A stretch of DNA of 64,000 nucleotides from Sphaerotilus mobilis (GTDB lineage: Bacteria > Pseudomonadota > Gammaproteobacteria > Burkholderiales > Burkholderiaceae_C), in the NCBI RefSeq assembly GCF_004216565.1, contig NZ_SGWV01000007.1, forward strand, positions 992,001 to 1,056,000. Direction: 5' to 3'. A program made the position numbers and the translations under genes. The notes beneath the pieces are model-generated. The model saw only the letters and a program-made list of their open reading frames with translations, ran no database searches and was not told where the DNA came from. This document shows, in pieces, positions 13,808 to 22,787 of this stretch. Within the stretch, counting starts at the first letter, position 1. Every line of letters starts with the position of its first letter.

Positions 13808-14794
13808 TCAGTTCAGTTCGACCCGCGCGACGTTCTCGCGCGTCAGCGGGGCCAGGTCGACCGGCTTGCCCTTGAACAGCACCTCGGTGCCGTCGGCATT
13901 GCCGATCTTCAGGCGGATGGGCAGGCTGCCCTCCAGACCGACCATCTCGCCGGCCGGCAGCATGCGCGACAACAGCACGGCCCCGGCGGCGTCGCGCGCC
14001 TCGATCCACGAGTCGGCCCGTGTGCGCAGCACCACCGTGCGGGCATAGGCCGGACGGGTCGGTTCGGCCGCCGATGCGGCCGCCGCCGCAGCAGCGGACG
14101 ACTTGGCCGAGGTCTTCGTGTTGGCCGAAGCCGGCAAGGCTGGCGTGAGCAACACGTCCTCGCGGGGAGCCGAATGCACCGTCTCGATGACCGCGCTGGG
14201 TGCGCCGGCCACCGCAACCGCGCCGCCGCTGTCACCGCCATCGGCCGAGGCCATGACGCCGCTGGCCACCACCTCGGCCGACAAGGGCGGGGTTTCGGTG
14301 ACGGTCGTTCCGGTGTCGGGCGCATCGTCGGACAGGCTGGCCTTCAGGTCTGACCAGGACTGCACCAGTCCATCGGGCAACCAGGTCGACGCGGCCGGCG
14401 CCTGCCAGACCAGCAAGGCCAGCAACAGCAGCGACAGCGGTGCGACCAGGCTCGGCCGCAACCAGTTGCGCCACTGGGTCAGGCGCTGACGCTCGAAGGG
14501 CTCGCGGTAGGGCGTGGCCAGGCCGCGGGTGACGCTCTCCAGCGCCACCGGGGCCACGCCGCCGCTCGGCAAGGCCGCCAGGACCAGCGCCGGATCCATG
14601 TCCAGCTGGCGGGCGATGGCCGTGGCCAGGCCGCGCACGAAGGCCGTGCCGGGCAGCTCGTCGTAGCGATCCGCTTCAAGCGCTTCGAGCTTGCGCACCG
14701 GCACCTTCAGCAGCAGCGCAAGCTGGTCCAGATCCAGGCCGCGCTGTTCGCGGGCCTGACGCAGCATGGCGCCGGCGGACGTGGCTTCACTCAT
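13808..14794 (-). CDS. rodZ: RodZ-like cytoskeletal/cell-shape protein
   Basis: RodZ links the MreB cytoskeleton to the membrane. The 328-residue protein has an N-terminal Cro-type helix-turn-helix (about 7-70, with [13 protein letters not shown] and [14 protein letters not shown]), one transmembrane segment at about 115-131, a Thr/Ser/Ala-rich periplasmic linker including a run of alanines, and a C-terminal DUF4115 domain ([19 protein letters not shown]). Start ATG at 14794; its first 8 bases overlap the pilF stop. The pilF-rodZ-ispG-hisS order is conserved in proteobacteria. Confidence 0.92.
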   Translation of the reverse strand: MSEATSAGAMLRQAREQRGLDLDQLALLLKVPVRKLEALEADRYDELPGTAFVRGLATAIARQLDMDPALVLAALPSGGVAPVALESVTRGLATPYREPFERQRLTQWRNWLRPSLVAPLSLLLLALLVWQAPAASTWLPDGLVQSWSDLKASLSDDAPDTGTTVTETPPLSAEVVASGVMASADGGDSGGAVAVAGAPSAVIETVHSAPREDVLLTPALPASANTKTSAKSSAAAAAAASAAEPTRPAYARTVVLRTRADSWIEARDAAGAVLLSRMLPAGEMVGLEGSLPIRLKIGNADGTEVLFKGKPVDLAPLTRENVARVELN

Positions 14795-15677
14795 CGAACA
14801 AACCTCGTTCAAACGCTGCGCTTTCGCGCGAGCCCGGGTAGCGGTTGCGCAACTGCCGGCCCAGATCCTCGGTGGCGGCGAGATCCTTGCGCTGGTGCTC
14901 GATGCGGGCGGCCAACCAGAGCGTCTCGGCGCTCGCCAGGTTGTTGTCCGCGTTGAGCCGCTGGATGTAGAAGCGCGCCCGGTCCAGCTCGCCCCGGCGC
15001 ATCAGCACCTCGGCCAGGTTGTAGGCGATCGCCGGGTTGCCGGTATCGAGCTCGAAGCCGCGGGACAGCAGGCGTTCGGACGCCGCCAGATCGCCGGCGC
15101 GGGCCTCGCAGACGCCCTGTGCCAGCAAGGTCTTGGCCTGCTCGCGGTAGCGCGGCAAGGCCAGCGTCTGCTCGAAGTAGCGGCGCGCCTCGGGGTAGCG
15201 GCGTTTCTGGCACAGGTACCAGGCGTAGTTGTGCGATGCGTCGGCGTCGGCTGCGTTGAGTGCCAGCGCGCGCCGGAAGCTGTCGTCGGCCAGTGCGTCC
15301 TCCGACAGGCTGGCGTAGATCAGGCCGCGGAGGTTGTGGGCCGCGCCGTTGTTCGGATCGGCCTGCAGCGCCCGCTTGACCTCGTCCAGCGCGGTCGACG
15401 CCTGGCCCTGGCCGAAGTAGGCCGCCGCCAGTTCAAGCCGGATGCGCGAGCGTTTGGCCATGTCCGACTCGTCCGACGACGTGACCAGATCGGGCCGCGC
15501 AGCGGCGCCCGCCGAGGACGGCACGCTGACCGGCGCCGGTGACTGGACCGGCGTCTGGACGGTGTCGCCCACGCTGGTGTTGACCACTTCCGTGGTGGTC
15601 GTGCAGGCCGACAGGGCGACCAGGGTCAAGCCGCTCAACAGCAGGGTCAGACAGACGCGCAGGGTTCGCTTGGGCAT
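14787..15677 (-). CDS. pilF: Type IV pilus biogenesis/stability lipoprotein PilF (PilW)
   Basis: PilF (named PilW in Neisseria) is an outer-membrane lipoprotein needed for assembly of the PilQ secretin. A signal peptide ends in the lipobox ALSAC with Cys25, and the remainder is tetratricopeptide repeats (for example NGAAHNLRGLIYASL and NPAIAYNLAEVLMRRGE). Start ATG at 15677 gives 296 residues; a reading frame extending to 15728 overlaps rlmN and lacks a signal peptide start. It lies next to rlmN and rodZ, the usual place for this gene, and its substrates are probably the pilus system whose minor pilins lie at 57807-64000. Confidence 0.93.
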   Translation of the reverse strand: MPKRTLRVCLTLLLSGLTLVALSACTTTTEVVNTSVGDTVQTPVQSPAPVSVPSSAGAAARPDLVTSSDESDMAKRSRIRLELAAAYFGQGQASTALDEVKRALQADPNNGAAHNLRGLIYASLSEDALADDSFRRALALNAADADASHNYAWYLCQKRRYPEARRYFEQTLALPRYREQAKTLLAQGVCEARAGDLAASERLLSRGFELDTGNPAIAYNLAEVLMRRGELDRARFYIQRLNADNNLASAETLWLAARIEHQRKDLAATEDLGRQLRNRYPGSRESAAFERGLFDE

Positions 15678-15724
15678 GGTGGCCCGATTGTCGGCGCAAG
15701 CCCGGCGCCACAGGCCCGACAACG

Positions 15725-16897
15725 TCATGCCGAGGCCGCCGGGTCAACCGGCACCGGGCCGGCAGAGGCAGCGCCACGCACCACCCGGACGGGCGCGCGG
15801 GTCATGCGCTCGTGGGCACGGGTGCGGTCCTGCACCTCGCCCGCAAGCTGGCCGCAGGCCGCGTCGATGTCGTCGCCGCGGGTCTTGCGCACCGTGGTCA
15901 CCAGCCCGCCGTCGATCAGGATCTGGGCAAAGGCCTGCACGCGCGCCTGCGGCGATCGCTTGAGGCCCGAGGCCGGGAAGGGGTTGAAGGGGATCAGGTT
16001 GAACTTGCAGGGCACGCGGCCAACGGGGCCACGCGGGCCGACCAGGTCAAGCAGCGCACGCGCCTGGGTGTCGCTGTCGTTGACGCCGTCGAGCATGCAG
16101 TACTCGAAGGTGATGAAGTCGCGCGGCGCCCGGGTCAGGTAGCGCTGACAGGCGCCCAGCAGCTCGGCCAGCGGGTACTTGCGGTTGAGTGGCACCAGCA
16201 CGTCGCGCAACGCGTCGTCGCCGGCATGCAGCGACACCGCCAGCGCCACAGGCAGGTCGTCGCGCAGACGGTCCATCATCGGCACGACGCCGGAGGACGA
16301 CACCGTGACGCGGCGCCGCGACAGGCCGTAGCCGTGGTCATCAAGCATGACGCGCAGCGCCGGCACCAACGCGCCGTAGTTCTGCAGCGGCTCGCCCATG
16401 CCCATCATCACGACGTTGGTGATGACGCGGTCACCGGCGGCGGTGCCTTGCTCGCGCCGCAGCGTGTGCTCGGCATACCAGAGCTGGGCGAGGATTTCGC
16501 CGGTCGAAAGGTTGCGCGAGAAGCCCTGGTGCCCGGTCGAGCAGAAGCGGCAACCCACGGCGCAACCGGCCTGGGACGACACGCACAAGGTGCCGCGGTC
16601 GTCCTCGGGGATGTAGACGGATTCGACGGCATTGCCGTCACCGACGTCGAACAGCCACTTGATCGTGCCGTCGGCCGAGCGGTGCTCGGAGACGACCGGC
16701 AAGGGCTGCACGACCGCCTGGTCCGCGAGCTTGCTGCGCAGGCTCTTGGCCAGGTCGCTCATCTGCTCGAAGTCCGATGCGCCGCGCTGGTGGATCCAGC
16801 GGAACAGCTGGACGGCGCGGAAGCGCTTCTCGCCGAGCTGTTCGCACCAGGCGGTCAGCGCGTCGAGGTCGAAGTCCAGCAGGTTGACTGCGGTCAT
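15725..16897 (-). CDS. rlmN: Dual-specificity 23S rRNA A2503/tRNA A37 methyltransferase RlmN
   Basis: RlmN is a radical-SAM enzyme that methylates C2 of adenine in 23S rRNA and some tRNAs. The 390-residue protein has the cluster motif CAVGCRFC at 112-119, GMGEPLQNY as the GGEP-like SAM motif, and a C-terminal [14 protein letters not shown] with the methyl-carrying cysteine. The C-terminus is extended by about 30 residues rich in Ala, Val and Pro. Start ATG at 16897. Confidence 0.97.
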   Translation of the reverse strand: MTAVNLLDFDLDALTAWCEQLGEKRFRAVQLFRWIHQRGASDFEQMSDLAKSLRSKLADQAVVQPLPVVSEHRSADGTIKWLFDVGDGNAVESVYIPEDDRGTLCVSSQAGCAVGCRFCSTGHQGFSRNLSTGEILAQLWYAEHTLRREQGTAAGDRVITNVVMMGMGEPLQNYGALVPALRVMLDDHGYGLSRRRVTVSSSGVVPMMDRLRDDLPVALAVSLHAGDDALRDVLVPLNRKYPLAELLGACQRYLTRAPRDFITFEYCMLDGVNDSDTQARALLDLVGPRGPVGRVPCKFNLIPFNPFPASGLKRSPQARVQAFAQILIDGGLVTTVRKTRGDDIDAACGQLAGEVQDRTRAHERMTRAPVRVVRGAASAGPVPVDPAASA

Positions 16898-16918
16898 GGA
16901 GGGCAGATGAGAGAACCA

Positions 16919-16965
16919 GGAAAACCGGGGGCGGGCGACACGTCCCGTGGGACGCCTTCGCCCGC
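16919..16965 (-). terminator. Hairpin after ndk
   Basis: Two nested stems lie 8 bases after the ndk stop: GCGGGCGA (16931-16938) with TCGCCCGC (16958-16965), and inside it CGTCCC with GGGACG. On the minus strand it is followed by CCCCCGGTTTTCC, a short T run. Possible terminator between ndk and rlmN. Confidence 0.5.
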
Positions 16966-16972
16966 AGCCACA

Positions 16973-17398
16973 TCAGCGGCTGTAGACCGACATCGCGGGG
17001 AAGAAGAACGCGATCTCGACGGCGGCCGTCTCGGCGGCGTCCGAGCCGTGCACGGCGTTGGCGTCGATGCTGTCGGCGAAGTCGGCGCGGATGGTGCCCT
17101 TCTCGGCCTTCTTCGGATCGGTTGCGCCCATCAGGTCACGGTTCTTCAGGATGGCGCCTTCGCCTTCGAGCACCTGGATCATCACCGGGCCCGAGATCAT
17201 GAAGTTGACCAGGTCGTTGAAGAAGGGACGGGCCTTGTGCACGCCGTAGAAGGCTTCGGCTTCGGCACGCGAGAGCTGGGCCAGGCGGGCGGCGGCGATC
17301 TTCAGGCCGGCGCCTTCGAAGCGGGCGTAGATCTGGCCGATGACGTTCTTGGCGACGGCGTCGGGCTTGATGATGGACAGGGTGCGTTCGATGGCCAT
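16973..17398 (-). CDS. ndk: Nucleoside diphosphate kinase Ndk
   Basis: Ndk transfers the gamma phosphate between nucleoside triphosphates and diphosphates. The 141-residue protein has the [12 protein letters not shown] start, the ARPFF and GPV segments, and the active-site His117 in [13 protein letters not shown] lies 7 bases before the ATG at 17398. TAAAAT (17455-17460 on the minus strand) is a possible -10 element with no convincing -35. Confidence 0.97.
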   Translation of the reverse strand: MAIERTLSIIKPDAVAKNVIGQIYARFEGAGLKIAAARLAQLSRAEAEAFYGVHKARPFFNDLVNFMISGPVMIQVLEGEGAILKNRDLMGATDPKKAEKGTIRADFADSIDANAVHGSDAAETAAVEIAFFFPAMSVYSR

Positions 17399-17471
17399 GT
17401 AGTTCTCCAGGGACCGGTTCTCGTGGGACCGGGGGTGTTGACGAAAAGCCCGCGATTTTAGCCGGCGGGCA

Positions 17472-17507
17472 TGACGGCGCCTGACCGTTGGGGTCAGGGC
17501 GCGCCGT
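17472..17507 (-). other. Hairpin between rluB and ndk
   Basis: ACGGCGCCTGACC (17472-17484) can pair with GGTCAGGGCGCGCCGT with a 3-base bulge. No T run follows on either strand, so terminator function is uncertain. Confidence 0.35.
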
Positions 17508-17585
17508 CAGGGAACATCGGGAACCGAACCAGCCGGATCCCGATGCAGGATCGGATGTGACGCGCGCAACGGGCGTGGATCGGTC

Positions 17586-19844
17586 TCAGCGACGACGGCC
17601 ACCGCCGCCGCGGTTCTTGCCACCGCCGCCGCCCGGCTTGCTGAAGTAGGCGTCGGCGCCGATGTAGCCCACCGAGGTCTGCAGCGGATCGGGCTCGCGC
17701 GGCCCGCTGCCGCCCTTGCGCGGACCGTTGCCACGTCCGCCAACCGGCTCCTCGGTCGGTCGACCGAAGCCGGCGGAGATGCGCTTGGAGCCGGTCGCGA
17801 AGCGGCGGTCAAAGGTCTGCTCCAGCGGGTTCGGGATGTGGGTCGGGATGTCGTCGTCGTAGCGGTCGTCCCGGTCATCACGCGGCGGTGCATCGGCACG
17901 CGGCCCATCCACGCGAGGCGGACGCATCTCGGCGCGCGCGTCCGGACGGCGCTGCTCGAAGTTGCCGCCCTGCCCCCCTTGGCCGCCAAACCCCGGCTTG
18001 CCGCCGTGCTTGCCACGCTGCTTGCCCTGGCCCTGACCTTGGCCTTGTCCACCACCTTGACCGCCCTGGCGACCGTTCGGGCCGGCTTGGCCGCCTTGAC
18101 CACCTTGAAACGACTGGCCTTGCTGGCCCTTCTGGCCCTTGCCGGGCTGCTGGCCGCGCTGCGGCTGCTGGCCACGGCCCTGCGGGGCCTGCTGGCCTTG
18201 CGGCGCATCGCCCTGCGCTTCGCGCGGCTGCTGGCCGGCACCGTCGCGTGGCGCATGTGCAAGGCGGCGGATGGCACGCACGTCGTCCTCGCCAAGCTCG
18301 ACCCAGACGCCGCGCTTGAGGCCACGCGGCAGCACCACGGTGCCGTAGCGGATGCGGATCAGGCGGCTGACGGTCAGGCCGACGGTGTCGAACAGCTTGC
18401 GGACCTCGCGGTTGCGGCCTTCGGCAATGATCACGCGGTACCAGTGGTTGACGCCCTCGCCACCGCCGTCGGCGATGGCCTTGAAGGCGGCACGCTGGCC
18501 GTCGACGTCAACGCCTTCGAGCAGCTGGGCGCGATCGCCCTCTTCGAGCTTGCCCAGCACGCGCACGGCGTACTCGCGCTCGACGCCGAAGCGCGGGTGC
18601 ATCAGCTGGTTGGCGAGCTCGCCCGAGCTGGTGAACAGCAGCAGGCCTTCGGTGTTGATGTCCAGACGGCCGACCGACAGCCACTTGCCCGAGGGCAGGC
18701 GCGGCAGTCCGCGAAACACGGTCGGGCGGCCATCGGGGTCGTGATGGGTGACGACCTCGCCGACCGGCTTGTGATAGGCCAGGATGCGAGCCGGTCCGGG
18801 CGCGATGCGGACCTTGACCGGGCGCCCGGCAATCTTGATCTGGTCACCGTGCGCGATGCGCATGCCGACGTGGGCAACCTCGCCATTGACGGTGACCTGG
18901 CCGTCCTGGATCAGCTGCTCCATGTCGCGGCGCGAGCCGACGCCAGACTGCGCCAGCACCTTGTGCAGCTTGGGCGCCTCAGGCTCGGGGCGCAGCACAC
19001 GCTTGGTCGGCTCGGCGGCGACTTCCTCGGCCGGCTCGATGTCGAACTGGCCGGACAGCACCTCGGCGAACAGCTCGCCGGCGTCGACCGGCTCGGCAAC
19101 GACGCCGCCGTCGAGCACCGCCGCGCCTTCACCCGCACCGTCAGCCGGCGCGGCGGCGACGGTCGCGCCGTCTTCACCGTTGCCACGCGGGCGATCGCGG
19201 TCGCGGCGGTTGCGACGCTCGCGACGGCGCGCGTTGCGATCCTGCGGAGCCTGGCCTTCGGACGCCTCGCCCGCGTCGCCGGCTGCCTCGGTCACGGCAG
19301 CGTTGGCGGTCACGTCGGCGTTCGCGTCCACGACAGCTTCGGCCGGGGCCGGGGTGACATCAGCCGGCGCCGACACGTCGGCAGCCGGCTTGCGGCTGCG
19401 TGGGCGCTTCGGGGCCGGTTCGGCCGATGACGCGTCGACAGCGACGGTTTCCACCGCAAGCATCACCTCAGGCACAACCTCGGCGACGGCCTCGGCCACG
19501 CCTTCGACCGCCTCGGCGACCTTGCGCTTGCGCGGCGCCTTGGGCTTGACCTCGGCGAGTGGCTCGGCGAGCGGCTCGGCGGTCGCCTCGACCACCGCCA
19601 CCGGCGCGGCCAGCGATTCGGCCGCCGCTGCAGCAGCCTGCTCGATCGGGCTGGCGTCACGGGCCGGGCTGCGTCGGCGCGGCGCCTTGGCGGGGGCGAC
19701 AGCCGCCGCCTCCGGCACCGCAGCGGTCGACTCGACCGGCGCGGCTGGGGCCGTCTTGCGGGGCGCCCGACGACGAGGCGCCGGAGCGGATGCGGACGCG
19801 GCCTCGGCCGGGGTCGGATCGTTGGATTCAGGCAGGTCGTTCAT
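17586..19844 (-). CDS. rluB: 23S rRNA pseudouridine synthase RluB with long N- and C-terminal extensions
   Basis: The core (about 292-530) is an RsuA/RluB-type enzyme that makes pseudouridine in 23S rRNA: an S4 RNA-binding domain (LHKVLAQSGVGSRRDMEQLI) and the catalytic motif VGRLDINTEGLLLFT with Asp395, then EGRNREVRKLF. The protein is 752 residues, against roughly 250-300 for E. coli RluB. Residues 1-290 are Ala/Pro/Glu-rich with basic clusters (for example RNARRRERRNRRDRDRPRG at about 203-221). Residues 531-752 are Gly/Gln-rich with GQGGQG-type repeats, basic patches and an RGGGGRRR end. Long tails of this composition are seen on RluB of some Burkholderiales; they resemble disordered RNA-binding tails. 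Start ATG at 19844. Confidence 0.93.
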   Translation of the reverse strand: MNDLPESNDPTPAEAASASAPAPRRRAPRKTAPAAPVESTAAVPEAAAVAPAKAPRRRSPARDASPIEQAAAAAAESLAAPVAVVEATAEPLAEPLAEVKPKAPRKRKVAEAVEGVAEAVAEVVPEVMLAVETVAVDASSAEPAPKRPRSRKPAADVSAPADVTPAPAEAVVDANADVTANAAVTEAAGDAGEASEGQAPQDRNARRRERRNRRDRDRPRGNGEDGATVAAAPADGAGEGAAVLDGGVVAEPVDAGELFAEVLSGQFDIEPAEEVAAEPTKRVLRPEPEAPKLHKVLAQSGVGSRRDMEQLIQDGQVTVNGEVAHVGMRIAHGDQIKIAGRPVKVRIAPGPARILAYHKPVGEVVTHHDPDGRPTVFRGLPRLPSGKWLSVGRLDINTEGLLLFTSSGELANQLMHPRFGVEREYAVRVLGKLEEGDRAQLLEGVDVDGQRAAFKAIADGGGEGVNHWYRVIIAEGRNREVRKLFDTVGLTVSRLIRIRYGTVVLPRGLKRGVWVELGEDDVRAIRRLAHAPRDGAGQQPREAQGDAPQGQQAPQGRGQQPQRGQQPGKGQKGQQGQSFQGGQGGQAGPNGRQGGQGGGQGQGQGQGKQRGKHGGKPGFGGQGGQGGNFEQRRPDARAEMRPPRVDGPRADAPPRDDRDDRYDDDIPTHIPNPLEQTFDRRFATGSKRISAGFGRPTEEPVGGRGNGPRKGGSGPREPDPLQTSVGYIGADAYFSKPGGGGGKNRGGGGRRR

Positions 19845-19853
19845 CGTGTGGCC

Positions 19854-20474
19854 TCAGGCCTCTTCGGAAGGTGTGACATCGCCCGGTGCCGCGTCGGCTT
19901 CGAGCGCGTCGAGCAGGGAGGTCTGCTGCGGCAGTGCCGCAGCCAGGTTCTGGGGATCGGGCAACACCGCATCCAGCGCGGGCAGCTGGTCGAGCGAGCG
20001 CAGGCCCAGGTCGTCAAGGAACTGGCGCGTGGTCGCCAGCAGGGCCGGTCGGCCGGGAGCGTCGCGGTAGCCGATCGTGTCGACCCAGCCGCGGTCTTCG
20101 AGCTGCTTGATCATCTGGCTGCTGACCGTGACACCGCGGATCTCCTCGATGTCGCCGCGCGTGACGGGCTGGCGGTAGGCAATGATGGCCAGCGTCTCCA
20201 GCGTCGCACGGGTGTATTTCGGCGGCTTCTCGGGGTGCAGGCGATCGAGGTAGACGCGCATCTCGGGCCGGCTCTGGAAGCGCCAGCCGCTGGCCACGCA
20301 GACCAGCTCGACACCCCGGTCGCGCCAGTCGCGCCTGAGCTCATCGAGCAGGCCACGCACGGTGTCCGCAGCCAGTTCGTCGTCGAACAGCACGCGCATC
20401 TCGCGCACCGTCAACGGCTGCTGGGCGCAGATGAGCGCGGTCTCGAGGACGCGTCGGGCATCCTGGGTGTTCAT
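19854..20474 (-). CDS. scpB: Segregation and condensation protein B (ScpB)
   Basis: ScpB dimerises and binds ScpA in the SMC condensin complex that organises the chromosome. The 206-residue protein has two winged-helix domains with the conserved [29 protein letters not shown] and [14 protein letters not shown] segments. It ends 9 bases before rluB, a common pairing. No scpA lies in this window. ATG at 20474. Confidence 0.95.
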   Translation of the reverse strand: MNTQDARRVLETALICAQQPLTVREMRVLFDDELAADTVRGLLDELRRDWRDRGVELVCVASGWRFQSRPEMRVYLDRLHPEKPPKYTRATLETLAIIAYRQPVTRGDIEEIRGVTVSSQMIKQLEDRGWVDTIGYRDAPGRPALLATTRQFLDDLGLRSLDQLPALDAVLPDPQNLAAALPQQTSLLDALEADAAPGDVTPSEEA

Positions 20475-20846
20475 GGATTCGGTCTGTCACCTTGGCGGCC
20501 ATCCCGGCCGCCTGTGTGCGGGCCATCGGCCCGATCGGTTTGTGTTCATCGGCCTGTCGGCCGGCGCTGTGGGCTGCCCTCTCGGGCGGAGCCACGGATC
20601 CTGCGGTTGCCTAAGGCGCGCTTCGCGCCGCGTGCTGCGACAGCCCGCCCGCATCGACCTCCCGTCCGGGGGGGCCGTTGTGACGGCTTCGGTCTGTTCG
20701 CGCTGTTCGTTCGGGAGCCGGTTGGATCGGGGTGGAAGCCCTGCTTCCCCACCGTCATCACATCGAGGCCATCGGCGGTTCACCGGACCCTCATCCAGCG
20801 TGACATCTGCCGGCGGGGTCGGTGCCTGCTCGGGCACTGCATCGAC
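20475..20846 (-). other. 372-base gap between rluD and scpB with small hairpins
   Basis: No credible gene is visible. A reading frame of 116 codons (20487-20837, minus) is Arg/Pro-rich, has no recognisable domain and has a shadow-like composition. Two perfect short stems are present: GGCGGCC/GGCCGCC at 20494-20512 and GGCGCG/CGCGCC at 20615-20629. The scpB promoter may lie here, but I see no convincing -35/-10 pair. Confidence 0.5.
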
Positions 20847-21893
20847 TCAACGGCCCGGATTGTAGTCCCACGATGGCAGGCGGCTGAACGGCGCGCCACA
20901 GACGAGCGCCCAGGCCTGTGACAGATCCGCCGGAAGCGGCGCCTCGAAGCTCAGGGCGCGCCCGTCGACTGGGTGTACCAGCGACAGCCGCGCCGCATGC
21001 AGCGCCTGGCGTTCCAGGCCCAGCGCCGGCGTGCCGCCGTACATCACATCGGCCAACAGCGGATGACCACGCGAGGCCAGGTGGACACGAATCTGGTGGG
21101 TGCGGCCGGTGTGCAGCTTGCAATGCACCGCGCTGACCGGCCGCGGCGCATGGGCCGGCCCGATGGGAACGGCTGCGCCGCCCAGCCGAAGGACGTCGGT
21201 CATGGCCGGCTTGCCGCTGGCGACCAGCGCCATCTTGACGCGTGAGACCGGGTCGCGCCCGATCGCCGCATCGATGCGCAGCGGCCGACCCGGCGCGGTG
21301 CCGCTCACGTCGCCATGGACCAGCGCGAGGTACTCGCGGTGCACGCTGCGATCGGCAATGGCGCGCACCAGCGCGGTCTGCGCGACCAGCGTGCGCGCCA
21401 CCAGCATCAGGCCGGAGGTGTCCTTGTCGAGCCGGTGCACGATGCCCGCGCGCGCCAGCTGCGCGGCGCCCGCATGGTGCGCCAGCAGGCCATTGAGCAG
21501 CGTGCCGCTCCAGTGCCCCGCTGCAGGATGCACGACCAGGCCAGCAGGCTTGTTGATCACCAGCAGGTGCTCGTCCTCGTGCACGATGGCCAGCGCGATC
21601 GGCTCGGGCCGGAAGGCGGTGCTCTGCGCCGTCGGCATCAGCGCGACCTCGACCTGCTGGCCTGCCGTGACCTTGCGCGAGGCCTGCATCGCCACCCTGC
21701 CGTCGACCTGCACATGGCCGGCCTCGATCAGGTGCTGCAAGTGGTTGCGCGAAAACTCGCCCGCCAGCGTCACCAGCAACTTGTCCAGCCGCAGGCCGTG
21801 GGTCTTCACGTCGATGCGCGCGCGGCGGCGTTCGACCGACTCGTCGACATCGTCTTCGACGCCGACCGGATCCTGTTCGAGCGCTGAGTTCAC
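20847..21893 (-). CDS. rluD: 23S rRNA pseudouridine synthase RluD
   Basis: RluD makes pseudouridines at positions 1911/1915/1917 of 23S rRNA (family knowledge). The 348-residue protein has an N-terminal S4 domain (LRLDKLLVTLAGEFSRNHLQ), NKPAGLVVHPA, the catalytic HRLDKDTSGLM and HTGRTHQIRVHL. The start is GTG at 21893, with AGGAAGG about 10 bases upstream; the frame upstream of it is antisense to bamD. It is divergent from bamD, the usual arrangement. Confidence 0.96.
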   Translation of the reverse strand: MNSALEQDPVGVEDDVDESVERRRARIDVKTHGLRLDKLLVTLAGEFSRNHLQHLIEAGHVQVDGRVAMQASRKVTAGQQVEVALMPTAQSTAFRPEPIALAIVHEDEHLLVINKPAGLVVHPAAGHWSGTLLNGLLAHHAGAAQLARAGIVHRLDKDTSGLMLVARTLVAQTALVRAIADRSVHREYLALVHGDVSGTAPGRPLRIDAAIGRDPVSRVKMALVASGKPAMTDVLRLGGAAVPIGPAHAPRPVSAVHCKLHTGRTHQIRVHLASRGHPLLADVMYGGTPALGLERQALHAARLSLVHPVDGRALSFEAPLPADLSQAWALVCGAPFSRLPSWDYNPGR

Positions 21894-21907
21894 CAGGACC
21901 CCCTTCC

Positions 21908-21913
21908 TATAAT
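21908..21913 (+). promoter_or_regulatory. Candidate -10 element in the rluD-bamD divergent spacer
   Basis: A consensus TATAAT lies 52 bases before bamD. No good -35 is present at the right distance. The reverse strand reads ATTATA here, so the site could also serve rluD. Confidence 0.35.
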
Positions 21914-21965
21914 CATCGGCTTGTTTCCATCGATCCCGGCGCATGACCGCCGGAGAGCAGACGCC

Positions 21966-22787
21966 ATGTCCAGCGCCCTTCGAAGCACGGTCCGCCGCAA
22001 CCCCGGCCATCGCGTCCTGTTGGCCTGCACTTTGGCGCTGGCCACATTGCTGGGCGCCTGTGCCAGCGACCCGAAGAAGCTGTCCGAGAACAACGACGTC
22101 GGGAAATTGTATGAAGAGGCCCGCGAAGAGGCCTCGGCCGGCGCCAACGAACGTGCGATCAAGCTGTTCGAGCGCATCGAAGGCCTCGCCGCCGGCACCT
22201 TGCTGGCGCAGCAGGCGCAGCTGGAACGGGCCTACCTGCATTTCAAGCAGCGCGAGAACGCCCAGGCGCTGGCCACGGTCGAGCGCTTCCTCAAGCTGCA
22301 CCCGACCAGCCCGGCCGCCGACTACGCCTATTACCTGCAGGGCCTGATCAACTTCAACGACGACCTCGGCCTGTTCGGCAGCATCGTCGGCACCGACCTC
22401 GCCGAGCGCGACCAGCAGGCCGCGCGCTCGGCCTACCAGAGCTTCAAGCAACTGGTTGAGCGTTACCCAGCGTCGAAGTACGCGCCCGATGCGCGCGTGC
22501 GCATCAACTACATCATCAACTCGCTGGCAGCGCACGAGGTGCACGTCGCGCGCTACTACTTCCGGCGCGGCGCCTTCGTGGCGGCGGTCAACCGGGCGCA
22601 GCAGGCGCTGGTTGACTTCCGCGGCGTGCCGGCAGCCGAGGAAGCGCTCTACCTGATGGCCACCAGCTACGACAAGCTGGGCCTGACGACGCTGCGCGAC
22701 GACACCTGGCGCGTGCTGCAGAGCAACTACCCGAAGAGCAGCTGGCTGGCCCAGCGAAGCGACAGCGCGGCGCTCGCCACGCGCTGA
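21966..22787 (+). CDS. bamD: Outer membrane assembly lipoprotein BamD
   Basis: BamD is the essential lipoprotein of the beta-barrel assembly machine. A signal segment ends in LLGAC with Cys32 as lipidation site; the rest is tetratricopeptide-like repeats, with the conserved ERAYLHFKQREN, FLKLHPTSPAADYAYY and YPASKYAPDA segments. Start ATG at 21966 gives 273 residues. Its stop codon directly abuts the stop of the convergent helicase gene, with no bases between them. Confidence 0.96.
   Translation: MSSALRSTVRRNPGHRVLLACTLALATLLGACASDPKKLSENNDVGKLYEEAREEASAGANERAIKLFERIEGLAAGTLLAQQAQLERAYLHFKQRENAQALATVERFLKLHPTSPAADYAYYLQGLINFNDDLGLFGSIVGTDLAERDQQAARSAYQSFKQLVERYPASKYAPDARVRINYIINSLAAHEVHVARYYFRRGAFVAAVNRAQQALVDFRGVPAAEEALYLMATSYDKLGLTTLRDDTWRVLQSNYPKSSWLAQRSDSAALATR

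Noticed and set aside
20487-20837. A 116-codon frame in the rluD-scpB gap
   Set aside because: It is Arg/Pro-rich with no domain or ribosome-binding site, so it is left as uncharacterised spacer.
20860-20865. TACAAT on the minus strand as a -10 element
   Set aside because: It lies inside the last codons of rluD and would point into its own 3' end, so it is likely chance.
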